Of a stretch of DNA of 64,000 nucleotides, positions 23,704 through 39,182 are shown one piece after another. The stretch's first letter is position 1, and every line of letters begins with the position of its first letter. A program made the position numbers and the translations under genes. Below the pieces are notes generated by a model, which saw only the letters and a program-made list of their open reading frames with translations, did no database searches and was not told the DNA's origin. This stretch comes from Erinaceus europaeus (lineage: Eukaryota > Chordata > Mammalia > Eulipotyphla > Erinaceidae), in the NCBI RefSeq assembly GCF_950295315.1, contig NW_026647180.1, positions 558,001-622,000 on the forward strand. Direction: 5' to 3'.

Positions 23704-24557
23704 TTTTTTCCCATTGCATGCTATGTGTGCCTAACCCAGTGTGCCACACCACCACCCAACCCCTGACTCTATCTATCTATCTATCTCTCATCTATTTTCA
23801 TTTGAGAGAGGGAGCTGAGGTCTCAGGTGGGATCCCCACAGACCAGGACCAGTTGCCAGAACTCAGCAATATTCTGGACTGTCCCTCCTGCCTTCCCCCC
23901 TCCTTTTTTTGTTTTTTTTTAAATCTACTCTTCAATATAACAATCCAGATGCATTGTAAGGGGTTCAGCATAAACTGTAACTTTTCCTTTAAAAGAAAGA
24001 AATCCAATAAACCATAGGGAAGTGAAGGGTGAAGGGTGGTGGTGAGCAGAGTGTTGGGGATTCCTCAGAGAAAGGGTACCTGGTAGGTAGCCACTGCCCC
24101 CAATTTCCTTTCCCTCAACCCCCCGCCATTTTTTATTCACTGGATTTATATATCTATATGGAGCAGAAAATAAATGTCTGTATATAATATGTATCATGTC
24201 TGTCCAAGACCACACACACATTCCTTTAGAAAATAAAACTGGGGGAGGGGAACAACACACATTGCTTGTTTGCTTGCTTGCTTGCTGAATGTATGAATGA
24301 ATAAAGCTGGGGGTTGTGTGTCACAAAGCCTTATTTCTGCTGTTGTTCATCTCAAGAGCTACTGAGGAACAGGATTCGCTGTCTTGCACCTACAGGTTTT
24401 GTGAAGGCACCAGGGACTGACTGAAGTAGTAACCTCAGAGGAGTCCAATACATGAAAGTCTTTTGCATAATCTTGATATCACCGGGGTCCCTTTCTCTCC
24501 TGTCTGATTCTATTTTAGTATATTCATTGTCTATTACATGCCTGAGAGAGCTTAACA

Positions 24558-24618
<61 letters not shown>

Positions 24619-24968
24619 GGGGGGGTGGGGCGTCAGGGGAGAAGAGAAGGCTGTGCATCTCTCTCTCTCTCTCTCAAGATAAACAAATTATCTTTTAAAG
24701 ATATTTTATTTATTTACTTATTTATTCCCTTTTGTTGTCTTTGGTTTATTTTCGTCGCCATTGTTGGATAGGACAGAGAGGAGGGGAAGACAGAGAGAAA
24801 GATAGACATCTGTAGACAGACCTGCTTCACCACTGCTTGCTTGTGAAGCAACTAACTCCCCTGCAGGTGGGGAGCCAGGTGCTTGAACCTGGATCCTCAC
24901 ACTGGTGGTCCTTGCCCTTTGTGCCACTTGCACACTTGACCTGCTGTGCTCAGGCCTGACTAACTCCC

Positions 24969-25003
<35 letters not shown>

Positions 25004-26150
25004 TGAGAATGACAGAAGGAGACAGAAAGAACCAGACATCACACCAGTACATATGTTACCGGGGGTTGAACTTGGGGGCCTCATGCTTGAGAGTTCAGTG
25101 CTCTATCCATCAGGCCACCTCCCGGATCACTAAATTATCTTTATGTCTTGGATAGAGATAGCCAGAAATTGAGAGGGAAGGGGTGGGGGGAGTGGGGGAG
25201 AGAAAGAGAGACACCTGCAGCCCTGCTTCACTACTTGTGAAAGAAGAGGAAAGAATACAGAAAGCAGGGTGTGTCCTTCTCCTCCTTCTTCTCCTTCTCC
25301 TTCTCCTTCTCCTTCTCCTTCTCCTTCTCCTTCTCCTTCTCCTTCTCCCAATTGCACTGCTCAGCTGTGGATTATGGTGGTGTGGGGGGCTGGAACCTGG
25401 GACCTTGGAGTCTCAGTGCTTGAGTCTGTTTCCATAAACATTATGCTCTTTCACTCACCCTTTCTTTGCTTGCTTGCTTGCTCTTTTAATTTTTCCTTCT
25501 CCTCCTTCTACAAACACCCACCCCCCACTAAATTTCATGCTGGACTACTTTGGCCTCAGGAAAACAGTTCAAGCTACCTCAACTTGAAAACAACAACAAA
25601 ACAAACAAACAAAAAACAAAAAAACAAAAAAACAAGAAAGAAAAGAAAAGAAAAAAGAAAGCACATTTCATTCCACCCTCCCCCCTCTCTCTGCAGCTTG
25701 GAAACAACAACAACAACAACAGTTGAGTGTTGAGGGAAGATAAAAAAGACCATCCTGCCCCAAAGCTGGGACTATCTGCATCTGAATGAAGCCTTTGAAA
25801 GGATGGTCCACTCTGGCGAGATCCAGTTCATTCATTCATTCATTCATTCAATCATTCTTACAAAAACAATGTTTCTAGAAAGGACACACCTCCTGCTCTC
25901 CATCTCCCCAACTTGTGGTCAGTGGTCATTTCCCCATGAAAAATAAAATAAATGAATAAAAGAAATTTCTTCCGAGGGGGAGGGGGAACCCGAGGCTACA
26001 GATGCAGGTGGAGGTTGAGAAGGCAGAGCCATGAACAAGCTCTTTGCTTCCAGCATTGAAATACTAATGAGAGAAAGATGTCAGTCTGTCATCTATGGCA
26101 CGGAAGTAACAGACTCTGGGGTGGGGGTCGGAGTCGGGGGGGGGGGAGTG
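20024..26150 (+). repeat. 6.1-kb unit 2 (6127 bp)
   Basis: Same order of SINEs and microsatellites as unit 1. Differences noted by eye are tract lengths, 'ctcaacctggg' for 'ctcaaactggg', 'accggggtcc' for 'accagggtcc' and 'aaaaaataggcc' for 'aaaaaaaaaggcc'. It shares with units 1 and 3 'agaaaagaccag', 'caagtgcgctt' and 'gcgtcagggg'. Confidence 0.9.
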
Positions 26151-26498
26151 TTCAGCTCTTGGGACATGATGGGAGAGGAGAACCTAGAGGGGGTTGAAGA
26201 GTTATGTGGAAAGATGAGACATGTTGTGCATGTACAAACTGTTGTATTTTTCTGTCGACTGTAAACCATTAACAACACCCCCCATGAAGGAAGGAAGGAA
26301 GGGAGGGAGGAAGGAAGGAAGGAAACAGAGAAAGAGAGAGAGAGAGAGAGAAAGGTCTCCTGTGAGCCTGCTGCATACCACCATGCCTTTTCTGGCTAGA
26401 GGCCCCAGATGTCCCAAGGCAAAGCACACCACTGTCAAACCAGAAAAGACCAGTGTTCCTATCTGCCTATTTCAGTGCCTCCATTCCTATTATTGAAA

Positions 26499-26539
<41 letters not shown>

Positions 26540-26851
26540 TATATCTATTTATCATTCTCCTTCTCCTTCTCCTTCTCCTTCTTATCCCTCCAGGGTTATT
26601 GCTGGGCTCCTTGCCTGCACCATGAATCCAGCTCTCCCAGGGGCCATTTTTCCCCCTTTTGTTGCCCTTGTTTATCCTCCTTCTTGCCCCCACCCCAGCA
26701 CTACTCAACTCTCCTTTATGTTGGGGGGTGGAGAATCGAACCTGGTACTTGGTAGACTCAGGCATGAGAGTCTCTGTGATAAACCTATTCCTTTGTTAAT
26801 GGTGAAAAGTGTGGAAGAGGGTGACTTACCAAAAGACAAGCATATACACAA

Positions 26852-26917
<66 letters not shown>

Positions 26918-28218
26918 TTTTTTGTTCTAAGTCCCATCTCTAATAAAATACTTTGGGGGGGCAGGGAGGGAGGGAGAGAGATGGATGAGAGTAACTTGGA
27001 AAAATGCCATTTCTTTGCATGTGATCAGAAAAGGTTCAGACTAAAATATCATTTTACATTTAAAATGAGAACATCCAAGAGTGTAGGAGACAGCAACAAA
27101 GATGAAAATAGGTGGAACTCCACAGATGTTGGTGCGTGTGTGTGAGTGTGTGTGTGTGTGTGCATGTGTGTATAAAGGCCATTTACACATTGACATCCCC
27201 CCCATACACACAGGCATACACACACAGAAAAGGTGGAGGGATTAGGCCTCTCCTTTCTTTTCTAAGAATTCACCCCTCTCCCCTTTGGGAGGGGTATATA
27301 GTTTCCTAAATACACCTACCCCGAGCTCAGAAAAAAATTGATTTTTGAGTAATTAATTAATTGACTGCCTCACTTTAATTCATTGACTGGGCCCCCCTTC
27401 CTCCTCCTGCTCCTCCTTCGCCTCCTCCTCTACCACCAACACTACCATCCCTTTTTAAATTATTTATTTTCTCACTCTCTCCCTTCTTGCCTTGAGTCCC
27501 CTCACCATGTGACACATGCCCTCTGATGGAGGCATCACTAAAACTATCCATTTACATGGTGGGTGATAGGGTTCAGGACACAAAGGTTTGTCACTTTATT
27601 TTCATTTAATTTTATTTTATTTAAGATTGTACTTATTTCTGAAGCAGAAAGATACGACGGGAGACAGAGAAAGAGCCAGAAATCACTCTGGTACTGTGCT
27701 GCCAGGGGTCGAACTCAGGACCTCCTCGTCATTGAAGGTCAAATACTTTATTTATCCGCTGCGCAACCTTCTGGACCACCACAATGTAACTTTTCATTTC
27801 ATAGGAAGAAATCTAAGAAACCAAAGTGAGAACCACTGAGGATGAAAAGAGATGGAACTGGGAGTCTGGCTGTAGCTCAGTGGGTTAAGTGCAGGTGGCA
27901 CAAAGCACAAGGACCAGCATAAGGATCCCGGTTCGAACCCTGGCTCCCCACCTGCAGGGGAGTCGCTTCACAGGTGGTGAAGCAGGTCTGCAGGTGTCTA
28001 TCTTTCTCTCCTCCTCTCTGTCTTCCCCTCCTCTCTCCATTTCTCTCTGTCCTATCCAACAACAATAATAACTACAACAATAAAACAACAAGGGCAACAA
28101 AAGGGAATAAATAAATAAAATAAATATTAAAAAAAAAAAAAGAAAAGAGATGGAACTCCAAAGGCAGTGGTGTGTTGTTTTCATGTCTTTCTCACACCCT
28201 GTACTCTGTCTCTGTCTG

Positions 28219-28255
<37 letters not shown>

Positions 28256-29773
28256 GGAAAGAATGGAGGGACTGGGGAGGCCCGGGTGGTAGTGCAGAGG
28301 GTTAAGTACACAGGCAGGGAGCAGACCTGCAGACCTGCTTCACTGCTTCTTGGAGCCTCGCCCCACCCCCACCAGCCACTCAAGAGGCTCTCAAACTGGG
28401 ATGCCCACCCTGGTCCTTGAACTTTGTACCATGCGCTCCCAAACCACAGCGCTACAGTCAAGCCCACTCCCAACCCCCACCCCAAGGTGTCTATCTTTCT
28501 CTCCCCCTCTCTGTCTTCCCCTCCTATCCGGATTTCTCTCTGTCCTATCCGACAACAATGACAGCAATAATAACAATGGTAATGATGAACAACCAGGGCC
28601 ATACAAAGCTGGGGGGGCAGGGATGGCCTCTAGGAGCAGTGGATTCCTACTGTAGGCATGGAACCACAGACATAAACCTGGGTGGGGGGCGGGGGGGGGA
28701 GAGGAAGGACACTTAGGTCTACTTTCCCTTTCCTAGAACACTCCCCCTGCGCTGCTGTTGCTGTTGCTTTTGCTGTTGCTGTTGCTGTTGTTGCCATTCT
28801 AGGAGGGTGTTCACCACCTGTGAAGTGACTCCCCTGCAGGTGGGGATCCGGGGGCTCGAACCGGGATCCTTCCTCCTGTCCTTGAGCTTTGCATCAAGTG
28901 CGCTTAACCTGCTGCGCTATTGCCGGACTCCCACTAATGTTATGTTTTGATGTTTACCAGAGTACTGCTCAGCTCTTGTTTTCTTTACTTTTCTCTTTCT
29001 TCTTTTTTTTTTCTTCTTTTTTTGCCTGTTTGTTTGTATTATGGCTGGCGCTCAGTGCCTGCTTGCACTACAAATCCACTGCTCCTGGAGGTTGTTTTTC
29101 CCATTTTTTTGCCCTTGTTGTTACCATTGTTGTTGTTGTTAATGTTATTCTTGTCAATGCTGTCTCAGCTCTTGTTGTTTTATGGAAAAAACAAGACCCT
29201 GATGGGGGGGGAGAAGGAAAGGTGGGGCAGGGGTGGGGGTTTGGTTTATACAAAAGAAGTTGTATAACCTTTGGTTATACAAAAGACCTTCACTTTTTCC
29301 CCTGAGGCCTCAAAGTGCCAGCCAGATTCATTCCACAACAGGCCACAAACCAGAGCTGAGTAGTGCTCTGGTTGGTCTCTGTGTGTAGATTTCTCTCTCT
29401 CTCTTTCTCTCTGAATCTCTCTCTGTCACCAGATGGTGGTTGGGGGGGATATGGTGTCGAGTGATTGAACCTGAGACTTTTGAAACCTCAGGCATGAGAG
29501 TCTCTTTCTATAACCATTATGCTATTTACCCCCACCCCGACCCTGTAGATTTCTCCTTTCTCACAAATACATAATTTCTTAAGTTTTATTTATAAAATGG
29601 AATAAATACAATTTTTAAAAGCATTTATTTTTGATTGATTGACTCACTTTTCTTTTTTTTTAATATATATGAACAAGGGCAACAAAACTGAGAGGGGGAA
29701 GAAAAAAATAGGCCTCCAGGAGCAGTGGAATCCTGGTGCAGGCACTGAGCCCCAGCAATAATTTGGGAGGGGA

Positions 29774-29815
<42 letters not shown>

Positions 29816-30669
29816 TTTTTTCCCATTGCATGCTATGTGTGCCTAACCCAGTGTGCCACACCACCACCCAACCCCTGACTCTATCTATCTATCTATCTCT
29901 CATCTATTTTCATTTGAGAGAGGGAGCTGAGGTCTCAGGTGGGATCCCCACAGACCAGGACCAGTTGCCAGAACTCAGCAATATTCTGGACTGTCCCTCC
30001 TGCCTTCCCCCCTCCTTTTTTTGTTTTTTTTTAAATCTACTCTTCAATATAACAATCCAGATGCATTGTAAGGGGTTCAGCATAAACTGTAACTTTTCCT
30101 TTAAAAGAAAGAAATCCAATAAACCATAGGGAAGTGAAGGGTGAAGGGTGGTGGTGAGCAGAGTGTTGGGGATTCCTCAGAGAAAGGGTACCTGGTAGGT
30201 AGCCACTGCCCCCAATTTCCTTTCCCTCAACCCCCCGCCATTTTTTATTCACTGGATTTATATATCTATATGGAGCAGAAAATAAATGTCTGTATATAAT
30301 ATGTATCATGTCTGTCCAAGACCACACACACATTCCTTTAGAAAATAAAACTGGGGGAGGGGAACAACACACATTGCTTGTTTGCTTGCTTGCTTGCTGA
30401 ATGTATGAATGAATAAAGCTGGGGGTTGTGTGTCACAAAGCCTTATTTCTGCTGTTGTTCATCTCAAGAGCTACTGAGGAACAGGATTCGCTGTCTTGCA
30501 CCTACAGGTTTTGTGAAGGCACCAGGGACTGACTGAAGTAGTAACCTCAGAGGAGTCCAATACATGAAAGTCTTTTGCATAATCTTGATATCACCGGGGT
30601 CCCTTTCTCTCCTGTCTGATTCTATTTTAGTATATTCATTGTCTATTACATGCCTGAGAGAGCTTAACA

Positions 30670-30740
<71 letters not shown>

Positions 30741-31079
30741 GCGTCAGGGGAGAAGAGAAGGCTGTGCATCTCTCTCTCTCTCTCTCAAGATAAACAAATT
30801 ATCTTTTAAAGATATTTTATTTATTTACTTATTTATTCCCTTTTGTTGTCTTTGGTTTATTTTCGTCGCCATTGTTGGATAGGACAGAGAGGAGGGGAAG
30901 ACAGAGAGAAAGATAGACATCTGTAGACAGACCTGCTTCACCACTGCTTGCTTGTGAAGCAACTAACTCCCCTGCAGGTGGGGAGCCAGGTGCTTGAACC
31001 TGGATCCTCACACTGGTGGTCCTTGCCCTTTGTGCCACTTGCACACTTGACCTGCTGTGCTCAGGCCTGACTAACTCCC

Positions 31080-31118
<39 letters not shown>

Positions 31119-32275
31119 TTATGAGAATGACAGAAGGAGACAGAAAGAACCAGACATCACACCAGTACATATGTTACCGGGGGTTGAACTTGGGGGCCTC
31201 ATGCTTGAGAGTTCAGTGCTCTATCCATCAGGCCACCTCCCGGATCACTAAATTATCTTTATGTCTTGGATAGAGATAGCCAGAAATTGAGAGGGAAGGG
31301 GTGGGGGGAGTGGGGGAGAGAAAGAGAGACACCTGCAGCCCTGCTTCACTACTTGTGAAAGAAGAGGAAAGAATACAGAAAGCAGGGTGTGTCCTTCTCC
31401 TCCTTCTTCTCCTTCTCCTTCTCCTTCTCCTTCTCCTTCTCCTTCTCCTTCTCCTTCTCCTTCTCCTTCTCCCAATTGCACTGCTCAGCTGTGGATTATG
31501 GTGGTGTGGGGGGCTGGAACCTGGGACCTTGGAGTCTCAGTGCTTGAGTCTGTTTCCATAAACATTATGCTCTTTCACTCACCCTTTCTTTGCTTGCTTG
31601 CTTGCTCTTTTAATTTTTCCTTCTCCTCCTTCTACAAACACCCACCCCCCACTAAATTTCATGCTGGACTACTTTGGCCTCAGGAAAACAGTTCAAGCTA
31701 CCTCAACTTGAAAACAACAACAAAACAAACAAACAAAAAACAAAAAAACAAAAAAACAAGAAAGAAAAGAAAAGAAAAAAGAAAGCACATTTCATTCCAC
31801 CCTCCCCCCTCTCTCTGCAGCTTGGAAACAACAACAACAACAACAGTTGAGTGTTGAGGGAAGATAAAAAAGACCATCCTGCCCCAAAGCTGGGACTATC
31901 TGCATCTGAATGAAGCCTTTGAAAGGATGGTCCACTCTGGCGAGATCCAGTTCATTCATTCATTCATTCATTCAATCATTCTTACAAAAACAATGTTTCT
32001 AGAAAGGACACACCTCCTGCTCTCCATCTCCCCAACTTGTGGTCAGTGGTCATTTCCCCATGAAAAATAAAATAAATGAATAAAAGAAATTTCTTCCGAG
32101 GGGGAGGGGGAACCCGAGGCTACAGATGCAGGTGGAGGTTGAGAAGGCAGAGCCATGAACAAGCTCTTTGCTTCCAGCATTGAAATACTAATGAGAGAAA
32201 GATGTCAGTCTGTCATCTATGGCACTGAAGTAACAGACTCTGGGGTGGGGGTCGGAGTCGGGGGGGGGGGGAGTG
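26151..32275 (+). repeat. 6.1-kb unit 3 (6125 bp)
   Basis: Same structure. It shares the unit 1-3 variants but has its own 'ggtcaaatacttt' where the others read 'ggtccaatacttt' (27739). It combines 'ctcaaactggg' of unit 1 with 'aaaaaataggcc' of unit 2. That mixture is a sign of exchange or gene conversion between units rather than simple sequential copying. Confidence 0.9.
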
Positions 32276-32625
32276 TTCAGCTCTTGGGACATGATGGGAG
32301 AGGAGAACCTAGAGGGGGTTGAAGAGTTATGTGGAAAGATGAGACATGTTGTGCATGTACAAACTGTTGTATTTTTCTGTCGACTGTAAACCATTAACAA
32401 CACCCCCCATGAAGGAAGGAAGGAAGGGAGGGAGGAAGGAAGGAAGGAAACAGAGAAAGAGAGAGAGAGAGAGAGAAAGGTCTCCTGTGAGCCTGCTGCA
32501 TACCACCATGCCTTTTCTGGCTAGAGGCCCCAGATGTCCCAAGGCAAAGCACACCACTGTCAAACCAGAAGAGACCAGTGTTCCTATCTGCCTATTTCAG
32601 TGCCTCCATTCCTATTATTGAAATG

Positions 32626-32682
<57 letters not shown>

Positions 32683-32989
32683 CTATTTATCATTCTCCTT
32701 CTCCTTCTCCTTCTCCTTCTTATCCCTCCAGGGTTATTGCTGGGCTCCTTGCCTGCACCATGAATCCAGCTCTCCCAGGGGCCATTTTTCCCCCTTTTGT
32801 TGCCCTTGTTTATCCTCCTTCTTGCCCCCACCCCAGCACTACTCAACTCTCCTTTATGTTGGGGGGTGGAGAATCGAACCTGGTACTTGGTAGACTCAGG
32901 CATGAGAGTCTCTGTGATAAACCTATTCCTTTGTTAATGGTGAAAAGTGTGGAAGAGGGTGACTTACCAAAAGACAAGCATATACACAA

Positions 32990-33047
<58 letters not shown>

Positions 33048-34347
33048 TTTTTTGTTCTAAGTCCCATCTCTAATAAAATACTTTGGGGGGGCAGGGAGGG
33101 AGGGAGAGAGATGGATGAGAGTAACTTGGAAAAATGCCATTTCTTTGCATGTGATCAGAAAAGGTTCAGACTAAAATATCATTTTACATTTAAAATGAGA
33201 ACATCCAAGAGTGTAGGAGACAGCAACAAAGATGAAAATAGGTGGAACTCCACAGATGTTGGTGCGTGTGTGTGAGTGTGTGTGTGTGTGTGCATGTGTG
33301 TATAAAGGCCATTTACACATTGACATCCCCCCCATACACACAGGCATACACACACAGAAAAGGTGGAGGGATTAGGCCTCTCCTTTCTTTTCTAAGAATT
33401 CACCCCTCTCCCCTTTGGGAGGGGTATATAGTTTCCTAAATACACCTACCCTGAGCTCAGAAAAAAATTGATTTTTGAGTAATTAATTAATTGACTGCCT
33501 CACTTTAATTCATTGACTGGGCCCCCCTTCCTCCTCCTGCTCCTCCTTCGCCTCCTCCTCTACCACCAACACTACCATCCCTTTTTAAATTATTTATTTT
33601 CTCACTCTCTCCCTTCTTGCCTTGAGTCCCCTCACCATGTGACACATGCCCTCTGATGGAGGCATCACTAAAACTATCCATTTACATGGTGGGTGATAGG
33701 GTTCAGGACACAAAGGTTTGTCACTTTATTTTCATTTAATTTTATTTTATTTAAGATTGTACTTATTTCTGAAGCAGAAAGATACGACGGGAGACAGAGA
33801 AAGAGCCAGAAATCACTCTGGTACTGTGCTGCCAGGGGTCGAACTCAGGACCTCCTCGTCATTGAAGGTCCAATACTTTATTTATCCACTGCGCAACCTT
33901 CTGGACCACCACAATGTAACTTTTCATTTCATAGGAAGAAATCTAAGAAACCAAAGTGAGAACCACTGAGGATGAAAAGAGATGGAACTGGGAGTCTGGC
34001 TGTAGCTCAGTGGGTTAAGTGCAGGTGGCACAAAGCACAAGGACCAGCATAAGGATCCCGGTTCGAACCCTGGCTCCCCACCTGCAGGGGAGTCGCTTCA
34101 CAGGTGGTGAAGCAGGTCTGCAGGTGTCTATCTTTCTCTCCTCCTCTCTGTCTTCCCCTCCTCTCTCCATTTCTCTCTGTCCTATCCAACAACAATAATA
34201 ACTACAACAATAAAACAACAAGGGCAACAAAAGGGAATAAATAAATAAAATAAATATTAAAAAAAAAAAAGAAAAGAGATGGAACTCCAAAGGCAGTGGT
34301 GTGTTGTTTTCATGTCTTTCTCACACCCTGTACTCTGTCTCTGTCTG

Positions 34348-34384
<37 letters not shown>

Positions 34385-35901
34385 GGAAAGAATGGAGGGA
34401 CTGGGGAGGCCCGGGTGGTAGTGCAGAGGGTTAAGTACACAGGCAGGGAGCAGACCTGCAGACCTGCTTCACTGCTTCTTGGAGCCTCGCCCCACCCCCA
34501 CCAGCCACTCAAGAGGCTCTCAACCTGGGATGCCCACCCTGGTCCTTGAACTTTGTACCATGCGCTCCCAAACCACAGCGCTACAGTCAAGCCCACTCCC
34601 AACCCCCACCCCAAGGTGTCTATCTTTCTCTCCCCCTCTCTGTCTTCCCCTCCTATCCGGATTTCTCTCTGTCCTATCCGACAACAATGACAGCAATAAT
34701 AACAATGGTAATGATGAACAACCAGGGCCATACAAAGCTGGGGGGGCAGGGATGGCCTCTAGGAGCAGTGGATTCCTACTGTAGGCATGGAACCACAGAC
34801 ATAAACCTGGGTGGGGGGCGGGGGGGGGAGAGGAAGGACGCTTAGGTCTACTTTCCCTTTCCTAGAACACTCCCCCTGCGCTGCTGTTGCTGTTGCTTTT
34901 GCTGTTGCTGTTGCTGTTGTTGCCATTCTAGGAGGGTGTTCACCACCTGTGAAGTGACTCCCCTGCAGGTGGGGATCCGGGGGCTCGAACCGGGATCCTT
35001 CCTCCTGTCCTTGAGCTTTGCATCAAGCGTGCTTAACCTGCTGCGCTATTGCCGGACTCCCACTAATGTTATGTTTTGATGTTTACCAGAGTACTGCTCA
35101 GCTCTTGTTTTCTTTACTTTTCTCTTTCTTCTTTTTTTTTCTTCTTTTTTTGCCTGTTTGTTTGTATTATGGCTGGCGCTCAGTGCCTGCTTGCACTACA
35201 AATCCACTGCTCCTGGAGGTTGTTTTTCCCATTTTTTTGCCCTTGTTGTTACCATTGTTGTTGTTGTTAATGTTATTCTTGTCAATGCTGTCTCAGCTCT
35301 TGTTGTTTTATGGAAAAAACAAGACCCTGATGGGGGGGGAGAAGGAAAGGTGGGGCAGGGGTGGGGGTTTGGTTTATACAAAAGAAGTTGTATAACCTTT
35401 GGTTATACAAAAGACCTTCACTTTTTCCCCTGAGGCCTCAAAGTGCCAGCCAGATTCATTCCACAACAGGCCACAAACCAGAGCTGAGTAGTGCTCTGGT
35501 TGGTCTCTGTGTGTAGATTTCTCTCTCTCTCTTTCTCTCTGAATCTCTCTCTGTCACCAGATGGTGGTTGGGGGGGATATGGTGTCGAGTGATTGAACCT
35601 GAGACTTTTGAAACCTCAGGCATGAGAGTCTCTTTCTATAACCATTATGCTATTTACCCCCACCCCGACCCTGTAGATTTCTCCTTTCTCACAAATACAT
35701 AATTTCTTAAGTTTTATTTATAAAATGGAATAAATACAATTTTTAAAAGCATTTATTTTTGATTGATTGACTCACTTTTCTTTTTTTTTAATATATATGA
35801 ACAAGGGCAACAAAACTGAGAGGGGGAAGAAAAAAAAAGGCCTCCAGGAGCAGTGGAATCCTGGTGCAGGCACTGAGCCCCAGCAATAATTTGGGAGGGG
35901 A

Positions 35902-35963
<62 letters not shown>

Positions 35964-36817
35964 TTTTTTCCCATTGCATGCTATGTGTGCCTAACCCAGT
36001 GTGCCACACCACCACCCAACCCCTGACTCTATCTATCTATCTATCTCTCATCTATTTTCATTTGAGAGAGGGAGCTGAGGTCTCAGGTGGGATCCCCACA
36101 GACCAGGACCAGTTGCCAGAACTCAGCAATATTCTGGACTGTCCCTCCTGCCTTCCCCCCTCCTTTTTTTGTTTTTTTTTAAATCTACTCTTCAATATAA
36201 CAATCCAGATGCATTGTAAGGGGTTCAGCATAAACTGTAACTTTTCCTTTAAAAGAAAGAAATCCAATAAACCATAGGGAAGTGCAGGGTGAAGGGTGGT
36301 GGTGAGCAGAGTGTTGGGGATTCCTCAGAGAAAGGGTACCTGGTAGGTAGCCACTGCCCCCAATTTCCTTTCCCTCAACCCCCCGCCATTTTTTATTCAC
36401 TGGATTTATATATCTATATGGAGCAGAAAATAAATGTCTGTATATAATATGTATCATGTCTGTCCAAGACCACACACACATTCCTTTAGAAAATAAAACT
36501 GGGGGAGGGGAACAACACACATTGCTTGTTTGCTTGCTTGCTTGCTGAATGTATGAATGAATAAAGCTGGGGGTTGTGTGTCACAAAGCCTTATTTCTGC
36601 TGTTGTTCATCTCAAGAGCTACTGAGGAACAGGATTCGCTGTCTTGCACCTACAGGTTTTGTGAAGGCACCAGGGACTGACTGAAGTAGTAACCTCAGAG
36701 GAGTCCAATACATGAAAGTCTTTTGCATAATCTTGATATCACCGGGGTCCCTTTCTCTCCTGTCTGATTCTATTTTAGTATATTCATTGTCTATTACATG
36801 CCTGAGAGAGCTTAACA

Positions 36818-36884
<67 letters not shown>

Positions 36885-37234
36885 GGGTGGGGCATCAGGG
36901 GAGAAGAGAAGGCTGTGCATCTCTCTCTCTCTCTCTCTCTCAAGATAAACAAATTATCTTTTAAAGATATTTTATTTATTTACTTATTTATTCCCTTTTG
37001 TTGTCTTTGGTTTATTTTCGTCGCCATTGTTGGATAGGACAGAGAGGAGGGGAAGACAGAGAGAAAGATAGACATCTGTAGACAGACCTGCTTCACCACT
37101 GCTTGCTTGTGAAGCAACTAACTCCCCTGCAGGTGGGGAGCCAGGTGCTTGAACCTGGATCCTCACACTGGTGGTCCTTGCCCTTTGTGCCACTTGCACA
37201 CTTGACCTGCTGTGCTCAGGCCTGACTAACTCCC

Positions 37235-37277
<43 letters not shown>

Positions 37278-38406
37278 TGAGAATGACAGAAGGAGACAGA
37301 AAGAACCAGACATCACACCAGTACATATGTTACCGGGGGTTGAACTTGGGGGCCTCATGCTTGAGAGTTCAGTGCTCTATCCATCATGCCACCTCCCGGA
37401 TCACTAAATTATCTTTATGTCTTGGATAGAGATAGCCAGAAATTGAGAGGGAAGGGGTGGGGGGAGTGGGGGAGAGAAAGAGAGACACCTGCAGCCCTGC
37501 TTCACTACTTGTGAAAGAAGAGGAAAGAATACAGAAAGCAGGGTGTGTCCTTCTCCTCCTTCTTCTCCTTCTCCTTCTCCTTCTCCTTCTCCTTCTCCTT
37601 CTCCCAATTGCACTGCTCAGCTGTGGATTATGGTGGTGTGGGGGGCTGGAACCTGGGACCTTGGAGTCTCAGTGCTTGAGTCTGTTTCCATAAACATTAT
37701 GCTCTTTCACTCACCCTTTCTTTGCTTGCTTGCTTGCTCTTTTAATTTTTCCTTCTCCTCCTTCTACAAACACCCACCCCCCACTAAATTTCATGCTGGA
37801 CTACTTTGGCCTCAGGAAAACAGTTCAAGCTACCTCAACTTGAAAACAACAACAAAACAAACAAACAAAAAACAAAAAAACAAAAAAACAAGAAAGAAAA
37901 GAAAAGAAAAAAGAAAGCACATTTCATTCCACCCTCCCCCCTCTCTCTGCAGCTTGGAAACAACAACAACAACAACAGTTGAGTGTTGAGGGAAGATAAA
38001 AAAGACCATCCTGCCCCAAAGCTGGGACTATCTGCATCTGAATGAAGCCTTTGAAAGGATGGTCCACTCTGGCGAGATCCAGTTCATTCATTCATTCATT
38101 CATTCAATCATTCTTACAAAAACAATGTTTCTAGAAAGGACACACCTCCTGCTCTCCATCTCCCCAACTTGTGGTCAGTGGTCATTTCCCCATGAAAAAT
38201 AAAATAAATGAATAAAAGAAATTTCTTCCGAGGGGGAGGGGGAACCCGAGGCTACAGATGCAGGTGGAGGTTGAGAAGGCAGAGCCATGAACAAGCTCTT
38301 TGCTTCCAGCATTGAAATACTAATGAGAGAAAGATGTCAGTCTGTCATCTATGGCACGGAAGTAACAGACTCTGGGGTGGGGGTCGGAGTCGGGGGGGGG
38401 GGAGTG
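32276..38406 (+). repeat. 6.1-kb unit 4 (6131 bp)
   Basis: Same structure, second sub-group. It has 'agaagagaccag', 'tatccactgcgcaacc', 'aggacgctta', 'caagcgtgctt', 'gtgcagggtgaagg' and 'gcatcagggg', all shared with unit 5 and not with units 1-3. Its (CTTCTC)n tract is the shortest (37550-37604). A private 'cctgagctcag' replaces 'cccgagctcag' at 33450. Confidence 0.9.
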
Positions 38407-38758
38407 TTCAGCTCTTGGGACATGATGGGAGAGGAGAACCTAGAGGGGGTTGAAGAGTTATGTGGAAAGATGAGACATGTTGTGCATGTACAAACTGTTG
38501 TATTTTTCTGTCGACTGTAAACCATTAACAACACCCCCCATGAAGGAAGGAAGGAAGGAAGGGAGGGAGGAAGGAAGGAAGGAAACAGAGAAAGAGAGAG
38601 AGAGAGAGAGAAAGGTCTCCTGTGAGCCTGCTGCATACCACCATGCCTTTTCTGGCTAGAGGCCCCAGATGTCCCAAGGCAAAGCACACCACTGTCAAAC
38701 CAGAAGAGACCAGTGTTCCTATCTGCCTATTTCAGTGCCTCCATTCCTATTATTGAAA

Positions 38759-38800
<42 letters not shown>

Positions 38801-39108
38801 CTATTTATCATTCTCCTTCTCCTTCTCCTTCTCCTTCTTATCCCTCCAGGGTTATTGCTGGGCTCCTTGCCTGCACCATGAATCCAGCTCTCCCAGGGGC
38901 CATTTTTCCCCCTTTTGTTGCCCTTGTTTATCCTCCTTCTTGCCCCCACCCCAGCACTACTCAACTCTCCTTTATGTTGGGGGGGTGGAGAATCGAACCT
39001 GGTACTTGGTAGACTCAGGCATGAGAGTCTCTGTGATAAACCTATTCCTTTGTTAATGGTGAAAAGTGTGGAAGAGGGTGACTTACCAAAAGACAAGCAT
39101 ATACACAA

Positions 39109-39182
<74 letters not shown>
